NCBI GenBank assembly: GCA_013695765.1
Contig: JACCZW010000155.1
Location: 1 to 64,000 of the forward strand
DNA: 64,000 nucleotides
From: Gammaproteobacteria bacterium
GTDB taxonomy: Bacteria; Pseudomonadota; Gammaproteobacteria; JACCYU01
Direction: 5' to 3'
The position numbers were made by a program, and so were the translations under genes. Below, in pieces: positions 1 to 8,865 of the stretch. Position 1 is the first letter of the stretch, and each line of letters opens with the position of its first letter. The notes beneath the pieces are model-generated. The model was not told the DNA's origin. It did not search any database and saw nothing but the letters and a program-made list of their open reading frames with translations.

Positions 1-172
1 GCTCCGCGCCGGCTCATGACCGGACAGGGTTCGCCGTCCGACGGCGAACGGGCAGGCAGGGACAGCCTGCCCTGGGCTTCCAGCGTTGTCGGGAACACAA
101 CGCGCCGGAAGTCCGGGCGGGGGTTTCTAGAAATCGCTAGAGTTTTGCCACGGGTGGCTACGCGATCCTTGG
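1..172 (+). repeat. Structured dispersed repeat, copy A (left edge of window)
   Basis: About 170 bp that recur in inverted orientation at 31268-31430 with near identity over the first 125 bp. The element is rich in hairpins: 10-bp arms at 29-38/40-49 around one base, GGGCAGGC/GCCTGCCC at 50-57/65-72, and GCGTTGT/ACAACGC at 83-89/97-103. A fourth short palindrome lies at 105-116. All are kept in the other copy. It may start before base 1. A short motif at 207-227 ending in ATCCACCCTAC also recurs near copy B (31526-31550). No gene is seen in 1-277. Confidence 0.8.
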
Positions 173-277
173 ATTCGGCGAGATGCGTCCGCGTATCGAG
201 GCACGGGGCAGGCTTAATCCACCCTACAAAGCCTCATTCACCTGAAAAAAATGCAGAGGCGTTTACTTTTTTGCTTG

Positions 278-547
278 CTATTCTTCCTCGCCGAAGCGCC
301 TGTTGATCAGCGCTTCGAGCTGCTGCACGGCTTCGTTTTCGTCGTTGCCCTCGACGAGCAGGGTTACGATGCTGCCCTTGCCCGCGGCCAGCATCATGAC
401 GCCCATGATGCTCTTGCCGTTGATCTTTCGCGAGCCTTTCGCGAGCTCGACCTCGCTTTCGAAATTCGACGCCAGATTGACGAATTTGGCGGCCGCCCGC
501 GCGTGCATGCCGAGCTTGTTGATGATGGTGAGTTCCTTAACGATCAT
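278..547 (-). CDS. ptsH: Phosphocarrier protein HPr
   Basis: Small PTS phosphocarrier of 89 aa, the usual family length. His15 in NKLGMHARAA is the phosphorylation site for enzyme I. Ser46 in GKSIMGV is the regulatory site used by HPr kinase, and hprK lies upstream in the same cluster. It starts at ATG 547 and overlaps the end of the EIIA gene by 11 bp, so translation is probably coupled. Enzyme I, which often follows HPr, is not seen; a repeat element occupies the downstream edge instead. With EIIA-Man and HprK this looks like a regulatory, not sugar-transporting, PTS. Confidence 0.95.
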   Translation of the reverse strand: MIVKELTIINKLGMHARAAAKFVNLASNFESEVELAKGSRKINGKSIMGVMMLAAGKGSIVTLLVEGNDENEAVQQLEALINRRFGEEE

Positions 548-947
548 GTCGCTCTTCCTCGCGCTCGCAAAACAGGATGCCGTCGTGCCCCCCGCTCAGC
601 GCCTTGTTGACCATTTCATAAAGATTAAGACTCGGATAATTCAGCACGCGCACCAGCATCGGCAGATTGATACCGGCGACGACCTGCACCTGCGGATGAT
701 CCAGCAGCCGGTTGGCAATGTTGCTTGGTGTGGAGCCGAACATGTCGGTCAGCACCAGCACGCCCTCGCCGCAGTTCAGATTTTCGCAGAGCTCGCGCGC
801 CTCGCGCAGCGCGCTCTCGGGGTCGGTCCTTTGCGACACCGCCAGATGTGCGGTTTGCAGCGGGCAGAACCCCAGAACCGAGGTCGCCGTTTGGAGCAGC
901 TGTTGGCCGACGCCGCCGTGCGTGATAATGAGCAAACCTACCGTCAT
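537..947 (-). CDS. PTS mannose/fructose-type EIIA protein
   Basis: 136-aa EIIA of the mannose superfamily (ManX N-terminal type). The N-terminus runs MTVGLLIITHGG, with His10 the predicted phosphorylation site. LTDMFGSTPSN is the family signature. No EIIB, EIIC or EIID gene is nearby, so a role in regulatory phosphorelay with HPr is more likely than sugar uptake; this is inferred from context. It lies between rapZ and ptsH, an arrangement typical of proteobacterial rpoN clusters that also carry hprK. Start is ATG 947, 87 bp after rapZ ends. Confidence 0.9.
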   Translation of the reverse strand: MTVGLLIITHGGVGQQLLQTATSVLGFCPLQTAHLAVSQRTDPESALREARELCENLNCGEGVLVLTDMFGSTPSNIANRLLDHPQVQVVAGINLPMLVRVLNYPSLNLYEMVNKALSGGHDGILFCEREEERHDR

Positions 948-1034
948 GTTGGTACCAAAACCTTGTGCGCCTTCACTGATGAATCACTGGATAATACGAC
1001 GAGCGTGCTAATCCGGAGGCGCACACGTTATGCG

Positions 1035-1895
1035 TCAGTCCAGCTCCCGATGGCGCACCGTGATATTTTCAAAGCGCGACTGCTTGAAATGATCGGCCAG
1101 GCGTTCGACCAGATATACCGACCGGTGACGCCCGCCCGTGCAGCCTATCGATACACTCAGATAACTGCGATTGTCCGCCTCGAAGCGCGGCACCCAGCGC
1201 ACCAGAAAATCCCGCAGCGCGAGAAACATATCTTCCGTATCGGCGTGCACGCACAGAAACTCGACGATTTTCGCATCGCGCCCCGTCAGCGGACGCAACT
1301 CCGGCTGCCAGTGCGGATTGGGCAGACAGCGTACGTCGAACACAAAGTCGGAGTCGGTGGGCACACCGTGCTTGTAACCAAACGACTGGAACAGCAGTGA
1401 CAACGCGGAATTGGCGCTGGTACGGACCCGTTCGCTGACCAGCGCGCGCAACTGATGCACATTCATGCGCGTGGTGTCGATCTTAAGGTCGGCGCGCGAG
1501 GCGATCGCCTCCAGCAGCGAGCGCTCCAGATGTATCGCCTCCACCAGCGGCATGCCCTTGCGCGTGAGCGGGTGCCTGCGCCGCGTCTCGCTGAAACGCG
1601 AGATGAGTACCTCGATGGCAGCCTGCAAAAAAATCACTTCCACGTCCAGGCCGCTGAACTTGATGTTATCCACAATCTCGGGAAAGCGCGCGAGATCATC
1701 GACGCCGCTGCGCGCATCGATGCCGACCGCGGCCTTGTCGTAGAGCTTCGGACCGGGACTCGCAAGCTGCTCGACAAACGCGGGCAGGAGGCCCATATGT
1801 AGATTATCGATGCAGTAGAAATCTTCGTCTTCCAGGGTATGGAGCGCCACCGTTTTGCCCGAACCGGATAGCCCGCTGACGATTAGCAGTTTCAT
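1035..1895 (-). CDS. rapZ: RNase adapter protein RapZ
   Basis: 286-aa RapZ/YvcJ-family P-loop protein. Walker A is GLSGSGKT at residues 8-15. The C-terminal half carries the conserved GCTGGRHRSV region. In Escherichia coli RapZ brings the small RNA GlmZ to RNase E and so tunes GlmS and cell-wall precursor supply; whether GlmZ exists here cannot be told. I chose ATG 1895, preceded by AAGG about 8 nt upstream, over an in-frame TTG one codon earlier. It sits downstream of hprK in the minus-strand rpoN cluster. Confidence 0.95.
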   Translation of the reverse strand: MKLLIVSGLSGSGKTVALHTLEDEDFYCIDNLHMGLLPAFVEQLASPGPKLYDKAAVGIDARSGVDDLARFPEIVDNIKFSGLDVEVIFLQAAIEVLISRFSETRRRHPLTRKGMPLVEAIHLERSLLEAIASRADLKIDTTRMNVHQLRALVSERVRTSANSALSLLFQSFGYKHGVPTDSDFVFDVRCLPNPHWQPELRPLTGRDAKIVEFLCVHADTEDMFLALRDFLVRWVPRFEADNRSYLSVSIGCTGGRHRSVYLVERLADHFKQSRFENITVRHRELD

Positions 1896-1961
1896 CAAGA
1901 CCTTGTTAGTTATTCGGTGCCGCGCCGTCGCAACGGTCCGCCGCGGCCGTCAAATCAGCGA

Positions 1962-2885
1962 TCAGGTCATCAGCCGCCGTTGCCGGGCGGCCAGATCTTC
2001 GCCTGCATTATACCCGTTGAGCCGTAACAGGTGGTTGCGCACGGCCGCTTCGACCAGTACCGCCAGGTTGCGGCCCGGCGCCACCGGCAGCGAAAATACT
2101 GGAATATCCAGTCCAAGCACGTTGCGCGTCTGCTGTTGGTCACGCAACCGATCCACGAACGCCGCGTCACCTTGCCGCAGATGCTTAAGCTCGATGATCA
2201 AACGCAGGTATTTGCCTTTCTTGATAATACTGTCGCCGTACATGGCGCGGATATTCAACACGCCCAGGCCCCGCACCTCCAGAAAATCCTGAATGATCGA
2301 AGGGCAGTTGCCATTGAGGATATCTGGTGCAATCCGCGCGAATTCCGGCGCATCGTCGGCCACCAGCCTGTGACCACGGGAGATTAATTCCAGCGCCAGT
2401 TCGCTCTTGCCCACACCGCTGTCGCCGGTCAGCAGCACGCCGATACTCAAGACTTCGAGAAACACGCCGTGCAACGTGATGCGGTCCGCCAGCTTGTGCG
2501 TGAAGTAATAGCGCAGATCGTTGATCAGGTCGTTGCTGGGTATCGCCGACTGCAACAGCGGCACGTTGAACCGGTCCGCGAGCTGCACAAACTCGTCCGG
2601 CGGCGCGCACTCGTCGGCGAGCAGGATCACCACCGGGTCGTTCTCGAACAATTGCTCGCTGGCGTCCTGACGCCAGTTTTTGCGCAGGTTCGCGAGATAG
2701 TTGAGTTCCGTTTTGCCGAGCACCTGCGCCTGATTGGCGTGGATGAGATTGAAGTGTCCGATGAGTCCGGGGTTGCCGCGCTGGGCGAATTCTCGTTCGC
2801 CGCCCCCCGCGCCGGCCAGCCACTTCAGGCGCAGCCGCGCCAGCAGGTCATCGTAAAGGGTCTGGACAGTCAGCGATTCGGTCAT
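1962..2885 (-). CDS. hprK: HPr kinase/phosphorylase
   Basis: 307-aa bifunctional enzyme that phosphorylates and dephosphorylates HPr on Ser46. Walker A is GDSGVGKS at residues 154-161, His139 lies just before it, and the HprK signature EVRGLGVLNIRAMYGDS is at about 203-219. The N-terminal half (about 1-130) is the usual non-catalytic HprK domain. Start is ATG 2885. In relatives ptsN often lies between hpf and this gene; here only about 170 bp without a gene separate them. Together with HPr and EIIA it forms a regulatory phosphorelay. Confidence 0.94.
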   Translation of the reverse strand: MTESLTVQTLYDDLLARLRLKWLAGAGGGEREFAQRGNPGLIGHFNLIHANQAQVLGKTELNYLANLRKNWRQDASEQLFENDPVVILLADECAPPDEFVQLADRFNVPLLQSAIPSNDLINDLRYYFTHKLADRITLHGVFLEVLSIGVLLTGDSGVGKSELALELISRGHRLVADDAPEFARIAPDILNGNCPSIIQDFLEVRGLGVLNIRAMYGDSIIKKGKYLRLIIELKHLRQGDAAFVDRLRDQQQTRNVLGLDIPVFSLPVAPGRNLAVLVEAAVRNHLLRLNGYNAGEDLAARQRRLMT

Positions 2886-3053
2886 GGCAGTTTACCCGGA
2901 CATGACGACAGCGCCCGGCCAGCATTCACGCCGCTTGAGCGGCGACCTCACGCTTGAGCAACGCCACCGTTTCCGTGCGCGTTGCGCATGCGCGCAAATC
3001 GTCGCATACGTGTTTGCACGCGCGTTAGACATCGATCAGGCGAAGGCGCCATT

Positions 3054-3389
3054 CTAAGACAGATCATTTCCGGACATGTTGCGATGCGACCCTTCCACCC
3101 GGTGATGATCTTTCAGTTTCTCTTTGTGTTTGACGATCTGGCGATCGAGTTTGTTGACCAGCCCGTCGATCGCCGCGTACATGTCTTCCTTGATATCGTC
3201 GGCAAACAGGCGGTTGCCGCTCAGCATCATCGCCGCTTCCGCCCGGTGGCGCAGTTTCTCGACCGTCAGTATGACGTGGACGTCGATGACGTGGTCAAAA
3301 TGCCGTTCCAGACGTTCGAATTTATCGGCGACATACTCGCGCAGCGCGCCGGTGATGTCCACGTGATGCCCGGTGAGATTGATCTGCAT
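3054..3389 (-). CDS. hpf: Ribosome hibernation promoting factor, short form
   Basis: 111-aa HPF/YfiA-family protein (start MQINLTGHHVDIT) that binds the small ribosomal subunit and promotes 100S dimers in stationary phase. It lacks the C-terminal extension of long HPF. The basic, His-rich tail (KHKEKLKDHHR) is typical. Start ATG 3389 has AGGGGG a few bases upstream. It follows rpoN, its standard neighbour, across a spacer that carries four short tandem units. Confidence 0.93.
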   Translation of the reverse strand: MQINLTGHHVDITGALREYVADKFERLERHFDHVIDVHVILTVEKLRHRAEAAMMLSGNRLFADDIKEDMYAAIDGLVNKLDRQIVKHKEKLKDHHRVEGSHRNMSGNDLS

Positions 3390-3397
3390 ATAAACCC

Positions 3398-3466
3398 CCT
3401 GTCGTTGGTAGAAATCTTGTTGTTGGCAAAACCCTGTCGTTGGTAAAACCCTATCGTTGATAAAAC
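3398..3466 (-). repeat. Four imperfect 17-18 bp tandem units in the rpoN-hpf spacer
   Basis: Units at 3398-3415, 3416-3432, 3433-3449 and 3450-3466 share the core cctgtcgttggtaaaac on the plus strand. The unit closest to hpf supplies the AGGGGG stretch that acts as the hpf ribosome-binding site, so copy number could affect hpf translation. No other copies were noticed in the window. Confidence 0.75.
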
Positions 3467-3517
3467 GTGGAAGGCGAGCGATCTCATCGCGCGGCGCGTC
3501 CCGCGGCCAGGACGTGA

Positions 3518-4987
3518 TCAGGCCATGCGTTTGCGTTCATTAGAAGGTGGAATGGACATGGCCTCACGGTATTTCGCCACGGTGCGCCGCGCCACATTGA
3601 TCCCTTTCAGCACCAGCATGGCGGCGATTTTGCTGTCGCTTAAAGGTTTGGTGGCGTGCTCCTGCGCGATTAAAGCCTTGATCATGGCGCGGATGGCGGT
3701 GGCCGAACATACACCGCCGTCGGCGGTCCCGACGTGGCTGGAGAAAAAATACTTGAACTCGAAGATGCCCCGCGGCGTGTGCATGTATTTGTGCGTGGTC
3801 ACCCGGGAGATGGTCGATTCGTGCATCTCCAGTTGCTCGGCGATGTCTTTCAGCACCAGCGGCTTCATGGCCTCCGCACCATATTCGAGAAACCCGCGCT
3901 GGTGCGCCACGATGGCCATCGCCACCTTGAGCAGCGTTTCGTTGCGGCTCTGCAGACTCTTGATAAACCAGCGCGCCTCCTGCAACTGGTTGCGCATATA
4001 GGTGTTGTCGGCGCTGTTGTCGGCGCGTTTTACCAAACCCGCGTACAGCGAGTTGATGCGTATGCGCGGCGCGGTGTTAGCATTAAGCTCCACTCTCCAC
4101 GTACCCTGCGCGCGGAACACGCTCACGTCCGGCACGATGTATTCCGGCGCGCGGCTGCTGATCTGCGACCCGGGGCGCGGGTTGAGCGTCTGGATCAGCG
4201 CCGCGACCTCTTGCAATTCGGCCTCGGTGAGCTTCATGCGCCGCGACAACTGCTTGAAATTGCGCGCACCCAGCAGATCCAGGTGCTCGGCCACGAGCTC
4301 CCGCGCCTCCTTGAGCCACGGTATCTCGCGCGCAAGCTGTTGCAACTGGATGCCGAGACATTCCGATACACTGCGCGCGCCGGAGCCGACGGGGTCGAAA
4401 CGCTGCACCAGATGCAACACGGCCTCTACTTCGTCCAGATCGATGTCCGCACCCAGCGCGAGATTGGCGTGAATCGACTCCAAGGATTCGCCCAGATAGC
4501 CGTCGTCGCCGATGGCGTCGATCACCGCCATCGCGATCGCCCGGTCGGTGTCACTCATCTGGGTCAGCCGCATCTGCCACAGCAGGTGATCGCGCAACGA
4601 TTCCTGCGCGCCGCTCTGGTTCTCGAAGATATCCCGGCCATCGTCGGACGCGCCGTTATAGGGGCTGGAGGTCTCGTAGCTGTCCTCCCAACCGCTGTCC
4701 ACCGGTAATTCGTCCGGCGTTTCGGCGGGCGCCGGAATGCTGTCGTCATTACTCGCCACGGCTGTTTCGGCCTCGGACGCGGGCGTTTCCCCGTTCAGCG
4801 GATTGCTGTCGCCTTCGGATTCGCCGTCATCGTCCACGGTTTCCAGCATGGGGTTGTTCTCGAAATTCTGCTGAATCTCCGCCTGCAGTTCCAGGGTGGA
4901 TAACTGCAACAGGCGGATGGCCTGCTGCAGTTGCGGCGTCATGGTCAGTTGCTGACCGAGGCGCAGCTGGATGGAAGGTTTCAACAT
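3518..4987 (-). CDS. rpoN: RNA polymerase sigma-54 factor
   Basis: 489-aa sigma-54. Region I ([20 protein letters not shown]) contacts enhancer-binding proteins. An acidic linker follows at about residues 50-115, then the core-binding and helix-turn-helix regions, and the RpoN box [11 protein letters not shown] near the C-terminus recognises the -24 element. I chose ATG 4987; a TTG four codons upstream is possible, but the family normally begins MLKPSIQL. It is followed by hpf, hprK and rapZ and preceded by lptB, the standard gammaproteobacterial order. Confidence 0.96.
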   Translation of the reverse strand: MLKPSIQLRLGQQLTMTPQLQQAIRLLQLSTLELQAEIQQNFENNPMLETVDDDGESEGDSNPLNGETPASEAETAVASNDDSIPAPAETPDELPVDSGWEDSYETSSPYNGASDDGRDIFENQSGAQESLRDHLLWQMRLTQMSDTDRAIAMAVIDAIGDDGYLGESLESIHANLALGADIDLDEVEAVLHLVQRFDPVGSGARSVSECLGIQLQQLAREIPWLKEARELVAEHLDLLGARNFKQLSRRMKLTEAELQEVAALIQTLNPRPGSQISSRAPEYIVPDVSVFRAQGTWRVELNANTAPRIRINSLYAGLVKRADNSADNTYMRNQLQEARWFIKSLQSRNETLLKVAMAIVAHQRGFLEYGAEAMKPLVLKDIAEQLEMHESTISRVTTHKYMHTPRGIFEFKYFFSSHVGTADGGVCSATAIRAMIKALIAQEHATKPLSDSKIAAMLVLKGINVARRTVAKYREAMSIPPSNERKRMA

Positions 4988-5207
4988 CGACACTCTCAAT
5001 CTCGATCGGCAGTTATTGCCGACGGTATGTCTGACGGCAGGTCGCGCCCAACGCGGCCTGACATGACCGCATTGCGGATTTCAGCATAATCATGGCTTGA
5101 AGTATAAGGCACTGCCGGACTTTCTTCCCCTATTGAGACGAGGACAATCTTTCAGCGCGCCGCCCAACGCGATTTCTCGACGGCCGCCCATCGGCGCAGC
5201 CACGGAA

Positions 5208-5933
5208 TCAAAGGCGGAAATGCTCGCCAAGATATATTTCGCGCACGCGGGCATCGGCCAGAATGCTCTGCGGCGCGCCCTCGGCGATGACCCTGCCTTC
5301 GCCCAGAATATAGGCCCGGGCGCAGATCCCCAAGGTCTCGCGTACGTTGTGATCGGTCACTAACACGCCGATCCCGCGTTCCGTCAGGTGCCCGATGATA
5401 CGCTGGATATCCATCACCGCAATCGGGTCCACACCAGCGAAGGGTTCATCCAACAGCATAAAGGCCGGCTCCATCGCCAGCGCGCGGGCGATTTCCACGC
5501 GCCGCCGCTCGCCGCCCGACAGGCTGATACCCAAAGTCCCGGCGATATGAGCGATCTGCAATTCGTCGAGCAGCCGCTCCTGATGCCGCGCGCGCTCCCG
5601 GCTTGTCAGGCCGCGACGCGCCTGCAGCACGGCCATGATGTTGTCCGCCACGTTAAGCTTGCGGAAGACCGACGCTTCCTGCGGGAGATAGCCCAATCCC
5701 GCGCGCGCGCGCGCGTGCATGGGCGCGCGGGTGAGATCGCGTTCATCCAGCGTGATCGCTCCGCGATCGCAGCGCGCCAGGCCAACGATCATGTAAAAAC
5801 AGGTGGTCTTGCCGGCGCCGTTGGGACCCAGCAGACCCACCACTTCGCCGCTTGCCACGTGCAACGACACGCCGTCTACGACCTGCCGGCCCTTGTAGTT
5901 CTTGGCGAGATCGCGCGCGCGCAGTTCGCTCAT
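5208..5933 (-). CDS. lptB: LPS export ABC transporter ATP-binding protein LptB
   Basis: 241-aa ATPase that powers lipopolysaccharide extraction from the inner membrane with LptFG and LptC. Walker A is GPNGAGKTT, the signature is LSGGERRR, Walker B ends in FMLLDEP, and the switch His lies in TDHNVRE. Start ATG 5933 overlaps the lptA stop as ATGA, showing translational coupling in the kdsD-kdsC-lptC-lptA-lptB operon. LptF and LptG are not in the window. A non-coding gap of about 220 bp separates it from rpoN. Confidence 0.96.
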   Translation of the reverse strand: MSELRARDLAKNYKGRQVVDGVSLHVASGEVVGLLGPNGAGKTTCFYMIVGLARCDRGAITLDERDLTRAPMHARARAGLGYLPQEASVFRKLNVADNIMAVLQARRGLTSRERARHQERLLDELQIAHIAGTLGISLSGGERRRVEIARALAMEPAFMLLDEPFAGVDPIAVMDIQRIIGHLTERGIGVLVTDHNVRETLGICARAYILGEGRVIAEGAPQSILADARVREIYLGEHFRL

Positions 5934-6511
5934 CGCGTAGCGGGCGAGTCATCGCCGTCGTCCGCATCCTCGGGCACCAGGGTCATTTTCACGCGCCCGG
6001 TATGTTTAGGATCGTCCGCGTCCACCACGCGCCGCCGGATGTCATAAACGATACGTTCGGCCGCAAAATCGTTCTTCGCTCGGCGCAAAAACGCGTCACC
6101 GAGCAATGTGATGCGATGCTTGTGCGGCTCGTATTCCATGCGCAAGGCCTCGGCCCATAATACGTCCTCTCCGGGTCCGCTCTCCCCGGGCTCGTCCTCC
6201 CCAGGTTTGTCTTTGTTGGGCGCATTGCCGCCGGAGACGGTCTGACGAAAAGTGCTCTTGTCGCCTTGCGCGATAATTTTTTGCAGGCGCCTGCCCGGCG
6301 CGATGACCGTTACCGTGGCCGCGTTGAGCACCATGCCGCCCTGGGTGACGCGCACATCGCCGCGATAAATGCCGATGCCGGTCACCTCGTTAAGTTCGGC
6401 GCGATCCGCCTCGATCTCCAGCGGCAGCTCGGAATCGTTCTGCTGAGCGAGGCTCAACGGCGGCATCGCCAGCATCAGCATGAACGCCAGACGGACGGCG
6501 TTACGGCACAT
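5930..6511 (-). CDS. lptA: LPS transport periplasmic protein LptA
   Basis: 193-aa periplasmic OstA-fold protein that bridges LptC and LptD for LPS transport. Residues 1-22 are a Sec signal peptide ([13 protein letters not shown] then QQ). The beta-jellyroll core starts near residue 30 ([13 protein letters not shown]). Unusual is a Gly/Pro/acidic stretch at about 94-116 with repeated PGED-like units between two strands. The C-terminus is acidic. It overlaps lptC upstream and lptB downstream. Confidence 0.92.
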   Translation of the reverse strand: MCRNAVRLAFMLMLAMPPLSLAQQNDSELPLEIEADRAELNEVTGIGIYRGDVRVTQGGMVLNAATVTVIAPGRRLQKIIAQGDKSTFRQTVSGGNAPNKDKPGEDEPGESGPGEDVLWAEALRMEYEPHKHRITLLGDAFLRRAKNDFAAERIVYDIRRRVVDADDPKHTGRVKMTLVPEDADDGDDSPATR

Positions 6512-7061
6512 ATCGCCCCCGCACCCGCGATCTCAAATGCAGCGTACCGGCGGCCAGATCGAGCCGCATGCCCACGCCTTCCAGCCGCTGCGCGCCACTG
6601 ATGGCTCTTACCGGCGCCCCGGTGCGCGCGAGTTCGGGGTCGGGAAACACGGTGACGTCGCGCGTTATAACGTCAAGCCGGGCGCGCCTGCCGTACGGCG
6701 GCCGCTCGATGTCGACGGCGCCAGGCAGCCAGATGCGCTCACCCATGGCCGTCACCCGCGCGCGCTCGGCGCGCAGTTCCACCGGCGGACCGTCGTCACG
6801 GAAAAACCAGACATCCGGCGAGGTGAGGACCGATCTGTCGTCAAGCGGGAAGTGCACCATGCGCGGCGCCTCGATACGGTATTTCGGCGCGCCGTCCACG
6901 CCCATCATGGTGAGCAGTACGTCGGTAAAGGCGAAATCGGGCACACGCGGTGCGGCGGCTGCCGGCACGCGCCGCAGATCCTCCTGCAGGTCGCGCAGCC
7001 AGTCGCTCACGCCCACCGTAATTCCGATCAACGCGAGCAGCAGCAACAGGCGCAGCATCAT
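6501..7061 (-). CDS. lptC: LPS export ABC transporter periplasmic protein LptC
   Basis: 186-aa single-span protein linking LptBFG to LptA. Residues 1-18 (MMLRLLLLLALIGITVGV) form the membrane anchor, followed by a periplasmic OstA-like domain. ATG 7061 overlaps the kdsC stop codon, so the long upstream reading frame was not used. Its 3' end overlaps the lptA start by 11 bp. Identity rests on the anchor, size and position between kdsC and lptA. Confidence 0.92.
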   Translation of the reverse strand: MMLRLLLLLALIGITVGVSDWLRDLQEDLRRVPAAAAPRVPDFAFTDVLLTMMGVDGAPKYRIEAPRMVHFPLDDRSVLTSPDVWFFRDDGPPVELRAERARVTAMGERIWLPGAVDIERPPYGRRARLDVITRDVTVFPDPELARTGAPVRAISGAQRLEGVGMRLDLAAGTLHLRSRVRGRYVP

Positions 7062-7585
7062 GTCAGGTAATGTTTCATAGCAGTATCCAGCTTGCCTTGC
7101 GCCTCGAGGATCAACTCGCACACTTCGCGCACCGCGCCGTGGCCGCCCGCGCTGGGCGTGATCCAGTGCGCGTAACGCGCGACCAGCGGATGCGCGTCCC
7201 GCACGGCAATGGCAAGGCCCACGCGCCGCAACACGGGGATATCGACCACATCGTCGCCCACGTAGGCGCTCTGTGCCGCCGCGATATGCAAACCATCCAA
7301 TAACTTTTCGAACGCGGGCAGCTTGTCAGCTTTTCCCTGTACGACGTGTTCTATCCCTAAGTCCGCCATGCGCCGAGTGACGATTTTCGACTCGCGGCCG
7401 GTGATGATGGCGATGACGACGCCATAATGTTGCAGCATGCGCAGACCGTGGCCGTCCTTCACGTTGAACGCCTTGTATTCCTGACCCTCGTCGCCGAACA
7501 CCAGCGCGCCGTCGGTGAGCACGCCGTCCACGTCGAACACCGCCAGTTTGATGTTCGCGGCACGCCGCATGACGTCGTCGTCCAT
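7058..7585 (-). CDS. kdsC: 3-deoxy-D-manno-octulosonate 8-phosphate phosphatase KdsC
   Basis: 175-aa HAD-superfamily phosphatase that makes free Kdo for lipid A attachment. Motif I is DVDGVLTDG with the two catalytic Asp, motif II lies in IITGRES, and motif IV is GDDVVDIPV. ATG 7585 was chosen over an upstream GTG because it fits the family start and leaves a 16-bp gap to kdsD. The 3' end overlaps lptC. Confidence 0.95.
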   Translation of the reverse strand: MDDDVMRRAANIKLAVFDVDGVLTDGALVFGDEGQEYKAFNVKDGHGLRMLQHYGVVIAIITGRESKIVTRRMADLGIEHVVQGKADKLPAFEKLLDGLHIAAAQSAYVGDDVVDIPVLRRVGLAIAVRDAHPLVARYAHWITPSAGGHGAVREVCELILEAQGKLDTAMKHYLT

Positions 7586-7601
7586 ACCTACATTTCTCTG
7601 G

Positions 7602-8579
7602 CTAAAGCACGCCCGCACGCAGCAGATCGTGCATGTTCAGCGCACCCACCAGGACGCCGCGCTCGTCCACCACCGGCAGCGAGTTGATCTTGTGATCCTG
7701 CATGGTCTTCAGTAACTCGGCCGCGAGTTGTCCGGGCCGCGCGGTTCTGGCGCCAATCGTCATGACTTCGCCGATGCGTGTCGCGTGAATATCGATCGCG
7801 CGGTCCAGGGTCCGGCGCAGATCGCCGTCCGTGTAAATACCGATGACGCGCATTTGTGCGTCGACCACGGCGGTCATACCCAAACCCTTGCACGTGATCT
7901 CGATCAGCGCGTCGGCGAGCAACGTGGACGCCGTTACCGCCGGCACCCGCTCGCCGGTCTGCATGATGTCACCCACGTGCAGCAGCAGGCGCCGGCCGAG
8001 CCGTCCGGCAGGGTGCGAGCGGGCGAAGTCGTCGGCACTGAAGCCGCGTGCCTGCAACAGGGCGATAGCGAGCGCATCACCCATGACCAGCAGCGCGGTG
8101 GTGCTGGACGTGGGCGCCAGACCTAGGGGACACGCTTCTTTTTCGACGCTTACGTCGAGATTGACCGTCGCCTCGCGCGCCAGACTGGATTCGGGATTGC
8201 CGGTCAGCGCGATCAGTGGCGCGCCCAGTCGTTTGATAAGCGGCAATAACAGCAGCAACTCGTCGGTCTCGCCGGAACTGGACAGGGCGACGACTACATC
8301 TTTCGCCGTAATCATGCCCAGATCGCCGTGGCTCGCCTCGCCGGGATGCACGTAAAACGCCGGGCTGCCGGTGCTGGCGAAGGTAGCCGCGAGCTTGCCG
8401 CCGATGTGTCCCGATTTGCCCATGCCCATGACTACGATCCGGCCGTCGCACGCCAGTAGATACTCGCAGGCGCGGATGAACTTGATGTCGATGCGAGCGC
8501 CAAGTGCTGCGATCGCGGCGGCCTCGGTCTCGATTACCGCCAGCGCCAGCGCGCGGATTTGTTGTGTATCGATAGGCAT
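7602..8579 (-). CDS. kdsD: D-arabinose 5-phosphate isomerase KdsD
   Basis: 325-aa isomerase converting ribulose 5-phosphate to arabinose 5-phosphate, the first committed step to Kdo. A SIS domain occupies about residues 35-170 (GMGKSGHIGGKLAATFAST, SSSGETDE) and a CBS pair about 205-325. The start was set at ATG 8579 (MPIDTQQIRALAL), the family N-terminus; the 32 codons upstream look non-coding. It is the first gene of the kdsDC-lptCAB run. The calcium/sodium antiporter often upstream is absent here. Confidence 0.94.
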   Translation of the reverse strand: MPIDTQQIRALALAVIETEAAAIAALGARIDIKFIRACEYLLACDGRIVVMGMGKSGHIGGKLAATFASTGSPAFYVHPGEASHGDLGMITAKDVVVALSSSGETDELLLLLPLIKRLGAPLIALTGNPESSLAREATVNLDVSVEKEACPLGLAPTSSTTALLVMGDALAIALLQARGFSADDFARSHPAGRLGRRLLLHVGDIMQTGERVPAVTASTLLADALIEITCKGLGMTAVVDAQMRVIGIYTDGDLRRTLDRAIDIHATRIGEVMTIGARTARPGQLAAELLKTMQDHKINSLPVVDERGVLVGALNMHDLLRAGVL

Positions 8580-8865
8580 GATGATGTTGACGTTGCCGCG
8601 GAGTGCGCCAGTAATCGTTCCGCTGACCCAAGGCGAGTCGAGACAAATGAAGCACACCGCCGGAGTATACCGCACGCGCCACCGATGATAAGACCAAGTC
8701 TATGCATGGCGCAGCCCGGTTTACCATGCACCCGTGGTTGCCCCCGCCAAGTTCGAAGGGCTATGATTCCAAAAAAACGCAAAACACTGGATACGACTTA
8801 CGCCGTCGGTTCACAATAATTCAGCCGTTCACAATCATTGAAGGGGCCGGCGGGGAGGGCCATCT
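8580..8865. other. Intergenic region between divergent kdsD and kaiB
   Basis: 286 bp without a convincing gene. It must carry divergent promoters for the kdsD operon and for kaiBC, but no clear -35/-10 pair or operator stands out. The kaiB Shine-Dalgarno (GGGGAGGG) lies at its right end. Confidence 0.6.

Noticed and set aside
303-1400. Long plus-strand frame opposite ptsH, EIIA and rapZ
   Set aside because: Antisense shadow of three well-supported minus-strand genes; no family resemblance and high Arg/His/Gln content.
3398-3466. Tandem units as a CRISPR array
   Set aside because: Units of 17-18 bp abut each other without spacers.
3734-4708. Long plus-strand frame opposite rpoN
   Set aside because: Shadow of the sigma-54 gene; His/Arg-rich and without a known fold.
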